Made by a program: the position numbers and the translations under genes. Under the pieces are notes generated by a model. It searched no databases. It saw nothing but the letters and a program-made list of their open reading frames with translations, and was not told the DNA's origin. A stretch of DNA of 64,000 nucleotides from Salipaludibacillus keqinensis (GTDB lineage Bacteria; Bacillota; Bacilli; Bacillales; Salisediminibacteriaceae), in assembly GCF_003226325.1 (NCBI RefSeq), contig NZ_PDOD01000004.1, positions 308,942 through 372,941 of the forward strand, in the 5' to 3' direction. Of this stretch, positions 55,620 through 63,947 are shown piece after piece. Position 1 is the stretch's first letter, and every line of letters starts with the position of its first letter.

Positions 55620-56363
55620 TTAATCCCCCTCTCTTTCTTTAAAATAATCAATCACTTCTTGCCAATCGTCGGTTAGAATTTCTTTTCCTTCATTAGAAAG
55701 AACTAAATGACTCATAGGATCTGTATGTACATAACGGTCAATCGGATTATCTTCAGCCACAAAAAAACTTTGCCAAGAGATTTGCTCTCGGGAATGTAAA
55801 TGAGGAGTTAAGTCACTTATAACATTAGAAGGAATTGTGATGTCGTCATCATCCTTATGAAAGGTCATTAAAAAAAACTTGGACTCAATTAAGGGAGAGT
55901 GAAAATTGATAAAATCTTCTAATCCATATGGGAGTAACTCAATTTTTTCAGCCTTGTAGACAGGTAAGAAGCGAGGCTGGTAGCTCAAATAACGATCTAG
56001 TTCGGTCCATTTTTCTTCCCACTCTTCATTGGAGCGAACTTTTATTTCTCGATTAGCCATGAATTGAAATGCGGAATCTTCCAAATCACCATACATATGA
56101 ATTTCCCCATCCTCATCGACAATTTCAGTGGACGATGAAAGCATAACGCGATAAGCGTTTACTGAATACTCACTTATTCGATGTCGATTCACATTATTTA
56201 TTACTGAAGTTCCACCTAGTGTGTCTTCCTTTAACACGAGCAACGTATCAAATCCATCTGCAGGGCCAGTGACTCTGCCGGTGAAATCACCACTCATTTC
56301 TTCCTTGTCGTCTTGTGAACAACCGACGATAAGAAATAATAATAAAAACACCCTGCATTTCAT
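55620..56363 (-). CDS. Lipoprotein of unknown function (paralogue 1 of tandem pair)
   Basis: A 247-residue lipoprotein with lipobox LIVGC. The start is ATG 56363 (MKCRVFLLLF), which places the signal peptide correctly; the frame continues 12 codons upstream to 56399 without a site. It aligns with the following gene in the central GLEDFINFHSP region and in the C-terminal HLVLSNEGKEILTDDWQEVIDYF. The mature protein is acidic. It is divergent from the GntR-ABC operon. No function is recognised. Confidence 0.8.
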   Translation of the reverse strand: MKCRVFLLLFLIVGCSQDDKEEMSGDFTGRVTGPADGFDTLLVLKEDTLGGTSVINNVNRHRISEYSVNAYRVMLSSSTEIVDEDGEIHMYGDLEDSAFQFMANREIKVRSNEEWEEKWTELDRYLSYQPRFLPVYKAEKIELLPYGLEDFINFHSPLIESKFFLMTFHKDDDDITIPSNVISDLTPHLHSREQISWQSFFVAEDNPIDRYVHTDPMSHLVLSNEGKEILTDDWQEVIDYFKEREGD

Positions 56364-56433
56364 TAAGCCACAACCTTTCTTTATGTAAAATTCTAGCATA
56401 AATCAAAGAGAGGCATCTATAAAAATAAATGAA

Positions 56434-56488
56434 TTGACACAATTTTGAAAACGAAGTATCATGTTAGTTAATTAGTTAAGTAACTAAC
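56434..56488 (+). promoter_or_regulatory. Promoter and GntR operator of the ABC operon
   Basis: TTGACA (56434-56439) and TATCAT (56457-56462) are 17 bases apart. Immediately after the -10 come GTTAGTTA (56463-56470), TTAGTTA (56472-56478) and the inverted TAACTAAC (56481-56488). The last two make the dyad TTAGTTA-AG-TAACTAA, placed over the expected transcription start. Autoregulation by the GntR protein is the likely reading. Confidence 0.75.
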
Positions 56489-56506
56489 CAAATAGGTGGT
56501 GAGAGC

Positions 56507-56875
56507 ATGAAAAGTCAACTAGATGATGATAAACCGATTTTTCAGCAAATATGCGTGATGATCGAGGAAGATATATTAGATAACCAGATCCATGAAGAAG
56601 AAAAAATTCCATCGACAAATGAGCTAGCGAAATTCTATCGTATCAATCCTGCCACGGCGGCTAAAGGTATCCAGACGTTAGTTGATAAAGAAATTATTTA
56701 TAAACGAAGGGGGATTGGCATGTTCGTTCAAAAAGGGGCTAAAGAAAAATTAATTGAAGAACGGAAACAGACATTCATGAAAAACTATGTTGAACCTCTG
56801 TTGCATGAAGCAAAACGATTGCGAGTGGGGAAAGAAGAAATTATCTCTTACATGGAAAGGGAGGATGACCAATGA
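56507..56875 (+). CDS. GntR family transcriptional regulator, YtrA subfamily
   Basis: A 122-residue regulator with the winged-helix KIPSTNELAKFYRINPATAAKGIQTLVDKEIIYKRRGIGMFV (given here in parts: KIPSTNELAKFY, NPATAAKGIQTL, RRGIGMFV) and only a short helical C-terminal part, which defines the YtrA subfamily. It lacks a ligand domain. It is the first gene of an operon with an ABC transporter, its stop overlapping the next ATG. It probably represses its own promoter. Confidence 0.9.
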   Translation: MKSQLDDDKPIFQQICVMIEEDILDNQIHEEEKIPSTNELAKFYRINPATAAKGIQTLVDKEIIYKRRGIGMFVQKGAKEKLIEERKQTFMKNYVEPLLHEAKRLRVGKEEIISYMEREDDQ

Positions 56876-57723
56876 GTTCAATGGTGGAAGTTAAAGAATT
56901 AAACTATTCCTATGGCAAGGAGAAAGTGTTAAATCAAATATCTTTAACCCTTGAAACAGGAAAAATATATGGTTTATGGGGACGGAATGGAGCAGGAAAA
57001 ACAACGTTAATGAGATGTATTTCAGGTCTTTCTCCGGCTAACGAAATTTATGTTAATGGGTCTGTCCCTTATGATAACGAAGAAATCTCACCGCACATTT
57101 GTTTCATTCAAGAAAACCATCCGCTTAACCCTTTATGGTCAGTGAAAGATGCCTTTTGCATCGCTGCTAATTTCAAGGAATCATGGAATGAAGCATTGGC
57201 TGAAAAAGCAGCCGCTGCTTTTCATTTGAAACTATCAATGAAAGTAAAGAAAATGTCTAAAGGAATGAAAACAGCTTTAGCACTTACTATTGGGCTTGCT
57301 AGCAGAGCAAGGGTTACTATTTTCGATGAACCTACAAATGGACTAGATGCCGCTCATAGAGAAACTTTTTATGACTTATTAATGGAAGAGCATGAGCAAA
57401 GGGACAGACTTTTTCTCATTTCTACCCATTACATCAATGAACTGCACCGCTATATTGAAAACCTTCTAGTTCTTAAAGAGGGAGCGTTAATTCAAGATAA
57501 AACGATGGAACAATTTCGTCAATCTGCTGGTTTTATTCATGGAACAAAGGAGGAACTAAACTGGTTGACCGGAAAAGCATATATTTTAGAGAAAAAAGAA
57601 ATGGGGCCGTTGGTTCGGTACATGATCGATTTAGATACGTGTGAAGATGAACACGTCCTTGAAAAGGTTGAAGACCACGTTCATTTGCAAGATTATCTGC
57701 TTCGTGTGACAGACAATAAATAA
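56872..57723 (+). CDS. ABC transporter ATP-binding protein
   Basis: A 283-residue ATPase. Walker A is GRNGAGKTT, the Q-loop region FIQENHPLNP, the signature a degenerate MSKGMKTAL (in place of LSGGQ, as in YtrB-like ATPases) and Walker B TIFDEPTNGLD, with switch His STHYINEL. It has a C-terminal extension of about 70 residues. The start overlaps the GntR stop codon. YtrA-linked ABC systems respond to cell-wall-active peptides in related bacteria; that role here is inference. Confidence 0.88.
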   Translation: MSSMVEVKELNYSYGKEKVLNQISLTLETGKIYGLWGRNGAGKTTLMRCISGLSPANEIYVNGSVPYDNEEISPHICFIQENHPLNPLWSVKDAFCIAANFKESWNEALAEKAAAAFHLKLSMKVKKMSKGMKTALALTIGLASRARVTIFDEPTNGLDAAHRETFYDLLMEEHEQRDRLFLISTHYINELHRYIENLLVLKEGALIQDKTMEQFRQSAGFIHGTKEELNWLTGKAYILEKKEMGPLVRYMIDLDTCEDEHVLEKVEDHVHLQDYLLRVTDNK

Positions 57724-57739
57724 TTAGGGGGGAAATCCT

Positions 57740-58453
57740 ATGTCAGCTTTACCTGGGATCGTGTATATTTTTAGGAAAGAGATGTTAAGTTCATATATCT
57801 CATTCTGGCTTATCTTCTCAGCTTTTATTTTTGGTTTCTACGCATTAGGGCTGTGGGCACGGACACAGACTGGAACAGTAGAATTCACAACGAATTCTGA
57901 TCTTATAGTCATGATCTATATATTTGTTACCGGAACACTTACTGTTAGACCTGTTTTTTATTATGGGTTGTCGTTCGGTGGGACGAGAAAGCATATTTAT
58001 CAATCGATCATCATCATTTTTGCCCTCTTTTCTCTAGTGACAGCATTGATTCACACCATTTATTACCACGGGTTCATGCGATTATTCGCTACCAGTGATG
58101 TGGCTATTCAAATAGAAAGTATATTTATTATGGGTGGGTTGGAGCCATCTGTTATTGGTATTTTTCTCCTACAGTGTGCTATATTCATGCTTTTTATTTC
58201 TCTCGGTTTTTTGTTGTCTTTAGTCAAATATCATTTTGGTTCTATAGGTCTGTATATTGCAGCGGCACTTTTCCTTACGACAATTTTAGTTCCTGTTTTC
58301 AATTCTTATTGGGGAGATTTAGGAAGATGGATCAGTCAAGCGAATGAAATTCAGCTAACATTTACCACGATAGGCGCTATTCTCCTTGTTTTACTAATAC
58401 CACTTACTTTTATTAAGCGTATTTCATCTTTTCATGGTGAAAAAAGTGGATAA
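57740..58453 (+). CDS. ABC transporter permease, six-helix
   Basis: A 237-residue membrane protein with six hydrophobic helices spread over the whole chain (SYISFWLIFSAFIFGFYALG at the start, TTIGAILLVLLIPLTFI near the end). It is the membrane partner of the preceding ATPase, 16 bases upstream, with a GGGGGG ribosome site. The sequence itself gives no substrate. Confidence 0.85.
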   Translation: MSALPGIVYIFRKEMLSSYISFWLIFSAFIFGFYALGLWARTQTGTVEFTTNSDLIVMIYIFVTGTLTVRPVFYYGLSFGGTRKHIYQSIIIIFALFSLVTALIHTIYYHGFMRLFATSDVAIQIESIFIMGGLEPSVIGIFLLQCAIFMLFISLGFLLSLVKYHFGSIGLYIAAALFLTTILVPVFNSYWGDLGRWISQANEIQLTFTTIGAILLVLLIPLTFIKRISSFHGEKSG

Positions 58454-58640
58454 TTGAACACTTGTCGTCACTTTTTAAATAAGAAATGATTTTTTAACTC
58501 TTTTATGGAATGGTTGATCATAAGCGAAGTTTCCAGTGATGTTAAGAGGGATAAAAATTAAAATGTTCATAATTAAACCAAATGATTCTTTCACTCTGTT
58601 AAAATAATACGTGAAATAGTCATGTGCGGGAGTTGAACCG

Positions 58641-59087
58641 ATGAAACAGATGATCCCATTTTTGGTCATAGGAGTTATTGTTGCTGGTGCTATGTTTTTG
58701 TTAAGAGATGAGTACGAAGAACCGTTTCAACCGGATTTGAGTGATGAAGTAACGCAAAACGATTGGAATGCCATATTTTTCATCAATGATATAGAAAACG
58801 ATGTAGCAGAAGTGGGATTGAGATTAACGTTTATTAACGAGGATTTGGAACCGGATGAGATAGATGCTCTGGAATTTTTCGTTGAGTTTGACGACACTGA
58901 ACTGAATGGATTTTTTTATCAAGATTTGGAAGTGGAACAGTTCGATGGAACGGTTAAGCATGGTGAGGAATGCCAAGAGTGCTCTGAAAATCTAGGCGAA
59001 AAGATTGTGGCTAGTGCAGTTGTCAACTGGAGAGCTAATGGTGAAACGAAAACAGAGCAATTTCATTTTGGATTAGTCACTGACTGA
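58641..59087 (+). CDS. Membrane-anchored acidic protein, unknown function
   Basis: A 148-residue protein with one N-terminal helix (IPFLVIGVIVAGAMFLL) that could anchor it or act as an uncleaved signal. The extracellular part is very acidic and beta-rich (GLRLTFINEDLEPDEIDALEF) and contains the pair CQEC. ATG follows CGGGAG. It stands alone between two terminators. I do not recognise it. Confidence 0.72.
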   Translation: MKQMIPFLVIGVIVAGAMFLLRDEYEEPFQPDLSDEVTQNDWNAIFFINDIENDVAEVGLRLTFINEDLEPDEIDALEFFVEFDDTELNGFFYQDLEVEQFDGTVKHGEECQECSENLGEKIVASAVVNWRANGETKTEQFHFGLVTD

Positions 59088-59104
59088 TAAATTTTTTCGG
59101 CTTG

Positions 59105-59130
59105 GCGAGGGCGGCTCCTCGCTTTTTTTA
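59105..59130 (+). terminator. Terminator after the acidic membrane protein gene
   Basis: GCGAGG pairs with CCTCGC around GCGGCT, followed by seven Ts. Confidence 0.85.
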
Positions 59131-59280
59131 GTGAAAGGTTTCAGAACAGAACAGATTTTTTCGATAATGCCTCATCCAGTTCCGTTCACCTTTCTACTAT
59201 AATAAATATCATGTTCCCCTTTCACATGCTGTGGTAATATGATAACTAACAGGATAGCCCGTGAGGAGGCTCTTTGCGAC

Positions 59281-60231
59281 ATGATCATAGTAACTTCAGC
59301 AAAAGTAAGAAGAGATATAAGAGAAAATTTAATACAAACTCATCCGGATATAGATTTTCGATTTCACACTCATATCAATGATGCAGAGGATGATTTAAAG
59401 GAAGCGGAGATTCTCATAACCTATGGTGAAGATTTGACCGAGAATCACATCTATAGCGCGATAAATTTAAAATGGATCATGGTGATTGCTGCAGGTTTGG
59501 ATAAAATGCCGTTTGTTGCCATTGAAAATAAAGGAATTATTGTTACAAGTGCCAAAGGAATTCATGCAATACCGATGGCTGAATATACTATGAGCATGAT
59601 GCTTCAAGTAGCTAGACAGGCAAAGACAGTAATAAGTAATGAGCAAAACAAAAAGTGGGACCGCTTCCTCGAGATGACAGAACTTCATAGAAAAACTATA
59701 GGCATCTTGGGAGCGGGAGCGATTGGTCAGGAGATAGCTCGATTAGCAAAAGCCTTCAACATGAAGGTCATCGGATTGAACCGTACGGGAAAGCAGCTAA
59801 ATAACTTTGATAAGATCGTTACAAAAAAAGATATAGACAACTTGCTTAACGAAGCAGATTTTGTCATCACGGTTCTTCCAAAAATGAAAGAAACCAATGA
59901 GATCTTAGCTAAGGATCAGTTTAACCAAATGAAAGAGAATGCTATTTTGATTAATATTGGTCGAGGGAATGTTATTAATGAAGAAGATTTATTAGCTGCT
60001 CTAGCCAGTGGAAAGCTTATGCATGCCGTTCTTGATGTATTTCATGACGAACCTTTGCCTCAAGATCATCCTTTTTGGCTCGAAAACCAAATCACTGTGA
60101 CACCGCACATCTCGGGAATATCACCTCAATACCAACCAAGAGCATTTGAGATATTTGACCATAATTTAAACGTGTTTTGTTCGCACGAAGGGAATTATAT
60201 TAACTTGATCGACCCGAGAAAAGGATACTAA
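59281..60231 (+). CDS. D-2-hydroxyacid dehydrogenase family protein
   Basis: A 316-residue NAD-dependent dehydrogenase of the D-isomer 2-hydroxyacid family. The nucleotide motif is GILGAGAIGQEIARLAKAF, the catalytic Arg is in LINIGRGNVINEEDL, the Glu region in LDVFHDEPLPQDHPFW and the catalytic His in VTPHISG. The start is ATG 59281 after GAGGAGG; the in-frame ATG at 59239 has no site and adds residues unlike the family. It is followed 22 bases later by a PII-like gene and probably cotranscribed with it. Confidence 0.88.
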   Translation: MIIVTSAKVRRDIRENLIQTHPDIDFRFHTHINDAEDDLKEAEILITYGEDLTENHIYSAINLKWIMVIAAGLDKMPFVAIENKGIIVTSAKGIHAIPMAEYTMSMMLQVARQAKTVISNEQNKKWDRFLEMTELHRKTIGILGAGAIGQEIARLAKAFNMKVIGLNRTGKQLNNFDKIVTKKDIDNLLNEADFVITVLPKMKETNEILAKDQFNQMKENAILINIGRGNVINEEDLLAALASGKLMHAVLDVFHDEPLPQDHPFWLENQITVTPHISGISPQYQPRAFEIFDHNLNVFCSHEGNYINLIDPRKGY

Positions 60232-60253
60232 AAAAGAACAGGAGGACTGCGGA

Positions 60254-60559
60254 ATGAAACTAATGGTTTGCGTTGTTCAAAATCGATATCGTTCGGCAAT
60301 GGAAGAAGGTTTAAAAGAAAAGAATTACCGAATGACTGAACTTTCCAGTAGCGGAGGTTTTTTAAAAAAAGGGAGCACAACCTTTTTAATTGGCATTATT
60401 GAAGAGGATATTGAAAACCTTCGTGAGAATATGCACCAAATCTGCTATGCAGTAGAAAAGAAAAAAGGTAAATCTCCAGAGGAATCTAGTCGTTATACAT
60501 CTTTCTTGATAGATGTGAAAGATAGTATGCCTTTCTTTCAGAAATCTGCAAAACAATAA
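60254..60559 (+). CDS. Short PII-like protein related to the c-di-AMP receptor DarA (YaaQ)
   Basis: A 101-residue protein. The segment YRMTELSSSGGFLKKGSTTFLIG aligns with the ligand-binding core of DarA (shown in parts: RMTELSSSGGFL, GSTTFLIG), including the Arg, Thr and Gly-Gly-Phe-Leu residues that contact c-di-AMP. The C-terminal half is shorter than in DarA and lacks its usual end. It has an AGGAGGACTG ribosome site. The canonical darA gene normally sits near tmk, so this is likely a second, divergent paralogue. Whether it binds c-di-AMP is inference. Confidence 0.8.
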   Translation: MKLMVCVVQNRYRSAMEEGLKEKNYRMTELSSSGGFLKKGSTTFLIGIIEEDIENLRENMHQICYAVEKKKGKSPEESSRYTSFLIDVKDSMPFFQKSAKQ

Positions 60560-60622
60560 GACAGTAGGTGTTTGGCTTCATAGAGGCATACCCATTGTTG
60601 TTGGCATATAAAGGCGTTAAGA

Positions 60623-60669
60623 TTGACAACCTTTGCAGCGATTAGTTATACTAATTATAAATATTATAA
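60623..60669 (+). promoter_or_regulatory. perR promoter with PerR box
   Basis: TTGACA (60623-60628) and TATACT (60647-60652) are 18 bases apart. Just downstream, TTATAAATATTATAA (60655-60669) differs from the PerR box TTATAATNATTATAA at one position. This supports negative autoregulation of perR, as in B. subtilis. Confidence 0.82.
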
Positions 60670-60759
60670 AGTAATAATTGCTACTTGTTCAGTAATAGAA
60701 ATAATAATGAAATGATGAATTGTAAGTTCATTAGTTTTTTAGCAGAAGAGGTGAAACCA

Positions 60760-61197
60760 ATGGAAAACCATCGACTTCAAGATGCGTTACATTCTTTAAA
60801 AAATACTAAAGTAAGAATGACGCCTCAGCGTCATGCGATTTTAGAGTTTTTGTTTAGTGCTAAGGCACATCCGACAGCAGATGAGATTTATAAAGCACTG
60901 GAGAGAAAATTTCCGAATATGAGTGTGGCAACAGTTTACAATAATCTTCGTGTATTTAAAGACGTGGGGTTGGTACGAGAGTTAACTTATGGAGACTCAT
61001 CTAGCAGATTTGACAGTAATACCTCGGATCATTACCATGTTATTTGCGAAGAGTGTGGCAAAATCGTAGACTTTCATTATCCAGGTCTAGATGAAGTGGA
61101 AACATTGGCTGAGCACGTAACTGGGTTTAATGTAACGAATCACCGCATGGAGATATATGGTGAATGTCAAGATTGTCAAAAGAATCCAAAACATTGA
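60760..61197 (+). CDS. perR: Peroxide-responsive repressor PerR (Fur family)
   Basis: A 145-residue Fur-family metalloregulator, the same length as B. subtilis PerR. The helix-turn-helix is in [13 protein letters not shown]. The Fe/Mn site residues appear in [16 protein letters not shown] and [18 protein letters not shown], and the structural zinc site uses CEEC and CQDC. Metal-catalysed oxidation of the histidines by peroxide is the known sensing mechanism. The ATG at 60760 follows AGAGGTG; the upstream in-frame start at 60685 has no site. A PerR box precedes it. Confidence 0.94.
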   Translation: MENHRLQDALHSLKNTKVRMTPQRHAILEFLFSAKAHPTADEIYKALERKFPNMSVATVYNNLRVFKDVGLVRELTYGDSSSRFDSNTSDHYHVICEECGKIVDFHYPGLDEVETLAEHVTGFNVTNHRMEIYGECQDCQKNPKH

Positions 61198-61203
61198 TGT
61201 GTG

Positions 61204-61236
61204 AATCGGAAGCCCTTGCTTTCGATTTTTTCTTTT
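61204..61236 (+). terminator. Terminator after perR
   Basis: AATCGGAAGC pairs with GCTTTCGATT around CCTT, followed by a long T-rich run. Confidence 0.85.
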
Positions 61237-61258
61237 TTAGAACACCTTATAAATGATA

Positions 61259-61300
61259 AAAAAGACAAAGGGAGTTTATTATTCCCCTTTGTCTTTTTTG
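61259..61300. terminator. Terminator of ygzB
   Basis: AAAAAGACAAAGGG pairs with CCCTTTGTCTTTTT across an AT-rich loop; it is symmetrical and serves the convergent ygzB on the minus strand. Confidence 0.88.
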
Positions 61301-61638
61301 CGATTATATTTTTCGTCGAACTCTTTACCTTCCAATGACTTGTCCACTGTTAATGGGGCGTTGCAATGCATACAAGCGTCCACTCTGCCAAGCATTTTTG
61401 TGTATTTTTCACAATCAGGACACAGTACTTGGACAGTTTTGGATGATAACATGCCAATCCAAAAATAAATGACCGTACTTGCGATAATGGCCAAAAAACC
61501 TAATAACATAAACAAAGTCATTAAGATAGGGCTTGTTTGAAAAAACAACCCTAAGTACATGATGATGATGCCCGCAAAGATTAGAACAAGTGCAAATGTT
61601 CTAATTTTATTAATTTTATTCGTATATTTCACACCCAT
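61279..61638 (-). CDS. ygzB: UPF0295 membrane protein YgzB
   Basis: A 119-residue protein with two membrane helices (about residues 14-34 and 40-62) and a cytoplasmic zinc-ribbon-like domain with CPDC and CMHC pairs. It matches YgzB and lies between perR and ygxA exactly as in B. subtilis. ATG at 61638 follows GGGAGGCG. Function unknown. Confidence 0.92.
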   Translation of the reverse strand: MGVKYTNKINKIRTFALVLIFAGIIIMYLGLFFQTSPILMTLFMLLGFLAIIASTVIYFWIGMLSSKTVQVLCPDCEKYTKMLGRVDACMHCNAPLTVDKSLEGKEFDEKYNRKKDKGE

Positions 61639-62100
61639 AAAAACGCCTCCCGAGAGAAAATTATATCACATTCAACTGAATGGACAACAGAATCAACTTT
61701 TCATTTATAAGAATGTTTGTGATAAAAGTTAAAGGGATTTTGTGCAGAGTGTCGAAGAGAAAAGAGGTACACTGCGAAAATTTAACATTATATAATCTTT
61801 ATCCTAGTGAAATGTTATGGAAAATGCCACTAGTTTTAATTGAATGATTTAATAAACATAGTTGTTGATCATTTTAATCTATACAACGATGTCTTAGCTC
61901 GTATTTGTAAACGAAGCGGTGATGTTACCGAGATTGCCCTTTGGCATCTTCTGTATGTTTTTTCACAGGAACGTCAGAATGCTTCTGAATCCAAGAACAA
62001 TTCGTTCGGAAAATTATCAGAAAAGTCAGCGATAGTATGTACAGAGCCGAATATAAGTAGATCGGTGATTAATAATAGATTTAAAAGGAGGATATGCTTT
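61639..62100. other. Region between ygzB and ygxA
   Basis: A 460-base divergent intergenic region. TATAAT at 61791-61796 is a candidate -10 box for ygxA. From TTG 61840 the ygxA frame is open for 87 codons, but it has no ribosome site and no similarity to the family, so it is taken as untranslated leader. No riboswitch or T-box motif was recognised. Confidence 0.4.
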
Positions 62101-62979
62101 ATGGATGATTTATTGCGGCAATTATATCAAGACCGTACAAACGACGAACATACATTAGGAATCATATCAGTAGAAAAGCGAAAACAACAAGAGGCGAATA
62201 CTGACTATTTTGACGTGGTGTTACTTGTTATATTAGATGATAGTAAATCTGCATGGGAAATTAAGCACTACGAATACAGTGAGTATAAAGTTGCTATGCA
62301 TTTAGTTAATACAATGCAATTGCATGATTGGCTGCTCAATAGCTCTAACCGTAGAGTGGTTGATTGGCTTATGAATGGGAAGGTTATCTTCGATCGAAAT
62401 GAATATATGAAGGAATTTCGTCATCAGATGATGGAGTTTCCTTATGAGGACCGTCAAGAGAAAATTGGAGTGGAATTTTCCAAGCTGATAAGAAGGTTTA
62501 CAGACGGGAAATCTCTATATTATGAAGGACATTACCTGGATTCGTATAACCAAATCGTACATGCTCTCCATCATTTAGCTCGTCTATCTGTTATCGAGCA
62601 TGGTTTTTATCCAGAGGTAACTGTTTGGCAACAAGTGAGGAAAATAGAGCCAGAGATACATAAATTATATTCCGAGCTTGTTACCGGAACAGAATCAATT
62701 GAAAAGAAGTTAGAGCTATTACTTATAGCAAATGAATTTGAATTGATGTCAAAAACAAAACTGGGTAGTGCTCATTTGTTAGATTTAATGAAAAAAGAGG
62801 AAACCCCATGGACGATTCAAGAGCTTAAACAGCAATTATCTATTCATGAGTATTCTTTGGATTTGAGTATATTGCTGGAATACTTAGTTCAGAAAGGCTA
62901 TGTAGATGTAGTTAAGGAAGAAACGAAAGGGCAAGCAATTTACCATCGTCAATATGTAGTAAATGCTTCAAATAATTGA
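62101..62979 (+). CDS. ygxA: Nucleotidyltransferase-like protein YgxA
   Basis: A 292-residue protein matching YgxA, the gene next to rrnD in B. subtilis. The N-terminus MDDLLRQLYQDR followed by TLGIISVEKRKQQ and FDVVLLVI resembles a nucleotidyltransferase fold strand region, and the middle is helical (GHYLDSYNQIVHALHHLARLS). ATG at 62101 is fixed by AAAAGGAGG 8 bases upstream and by the family's usual length. A long-hairpin terminator follows. The enzymatic activity is unproven. Confidence 0.9.
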   Translation: MDDLLRQLYQDRTNDEHTLGIISVEKRKQQEANTDYFDVVLLVILDDSKSAWEIKHYEYSEYKVAMHLVNTMQLHDWLLNSSNRRVVDWLMNGKVIFDRNEYMKEFRHQMMEFPYEDRQEKIGVEFSKLIRRFTDGKSLYYEGHYLDSYNQIVHALHHLARLSVIEHGFYPEVTVWQQVRKIEPEIHKLYSELVTGTESIEKKLELLLIANEFELMSKTKLGSAHLLDLMKKEETPWTIQELKQQLSIHEYSLDLSILLEYLVQKGYVDVVKEETKGQAIYHRQYVVNASNN

Positions 62980-63031
62980 AAGGGGTTAAGTTAATACTTG
63001 AGACCAACTCATGAAATCATTTATCATTCTA

Positions 63032-63101
63032 GCGATTCATTTCTCTCTTCAATTTTGAGTAGGGGCAAGCCCTAAACAAGAGGGAAATGAATCGCCTTTT
63101 T
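63032..63101 (+). terminator. Long-hairpin terminator after ygxA
   Basis: An 18-bp stem GCGATTCATTTCTCTCTT paired with its near complement at 63078-63095 has one mismatch, carries an inner AGGG/CCCT stem in its loop and is followed by TTTTT. It separates ygxA from the rRNA operon. Confidence 0.88.
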
Positions 63102-63660
63102 CAGTGGCGGAATACTTGTTAGCGGGGCAGGTATACCTGTAAGCTGTTTTTTTATCGGGAAGATATGAAGTTTGTTTAGGAAGTATAACTGTTACGTGAA
63201 AGTTCCAACGGTAGAATATATTCTACATTAATCTAAGTTGCGAGAACAGAACTAAAAGTGAAGGTGATGAAATTAATATGAGATGAGGAATCGTTGTTCG
63301 TTTCTTTTGTCAAATTAGTTAGGATATTATTCTAACCTTTAACCAATGGTGTCCATTTAAGAGAAGGATTGCTTTTGCCAGAGATTATTCAAAAATACCT
63401 TGCTCGTTTATTACCTAACAAGTGTAGTTCATTGTTTTTCTATAATTAATGTTTGCCGAGCCAATTTTTAATGATAATATTATATTAATTATAGCTTGAA
63501 GTTTTTTCTTACTATATACAACTATATTAATTATATTTTGCTAACTCTATCATATTGCTAGTATTGCTTTAATATCAGGCCGTTAGTTGCGTTTGATGGA
63601 GCGAACTAAAGACAGACATATTGAAACCTTTGTTTCTAAACAAAAGAAAATGATAAAAAA
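63102..63660. other. AT-rich region before the rRNA promoters
   Basis: About 560 bases with no gene that I can support. The AT-rich part contains two direct copies of TATATTAATTATA (63481-63493 and 63523-63535, 42 bases apart) and a related inverted copy near 63441. A hairpin pairs TTTGTTT with AAACAAA around 63632-63648. Possible upstream activating or UP-like DNA for the rRNA promoters. Confidence 0.4.
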
Positions 63661-63663
63661 GGG

Positions 63664-63693
63664 TTGTATTATTAATTTGATCTGTGGTATATT
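63664..63693 (+). promoter_or_regulatory. Upstream rRNA promoter (P1)
   Basis: TTGTAT (63664-63669) and TATATT (63688-63693), 18 bases apart. Tandem promoters are normal for Bacillus rRNA operons. Confidence 0.55.
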
Positions 63694-63762
63694 ATTTCTT
63701 GTCGCTGTGAGGCGCAATTGATTTTAAAAAGCATTTTGCTTTTAAAAAAATTATAAAATGTG

Positions 63763-63792
63763 TTGACGTTGAGGTTGGACAGGTGTTATACT
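63763..63792 (+). promoter_or_regulatory. Downstream rRNA promoter (P2)
   Basis: TTGACG (63763-63768) and TATACT (63787-63792), 18 bases apart, with a TG upstream of the -10, about 155 bases before the 16S gene. Confidence 0.75.
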
Positions 63793-63799
63793 GATCAAG

Positions 63800-63947
63800 T
63801 CGCTATAAAAACGACAACATATAGTTGACCTTTGAAAACTAAACAAAAAGCCAAGCGAAGTGGGATATTTTAAAATATCCCGTCAATGAAACAAATTTTT
63901 AACTTTTTGATGTCAGAGACATCAAACTTGATGATTAGTCATCGTAC
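63800..63947 (+). other. rRNA leader with processing hairpins
   Basis: The transcribed leader contains the common Bacillus segment TTTGAAAACTAAACAAAA (boxA-like antitermination region), the perfect 20-base palindrome at 63862-63881 (GGGATATTTT and its complement), the hairpin TTGATGTC-AGA-GACATCAA (63907-63925) and GATGA/TCATC next to the 16S start. These are likely antitermination and RNase processing elements. Confidence 0.65.
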
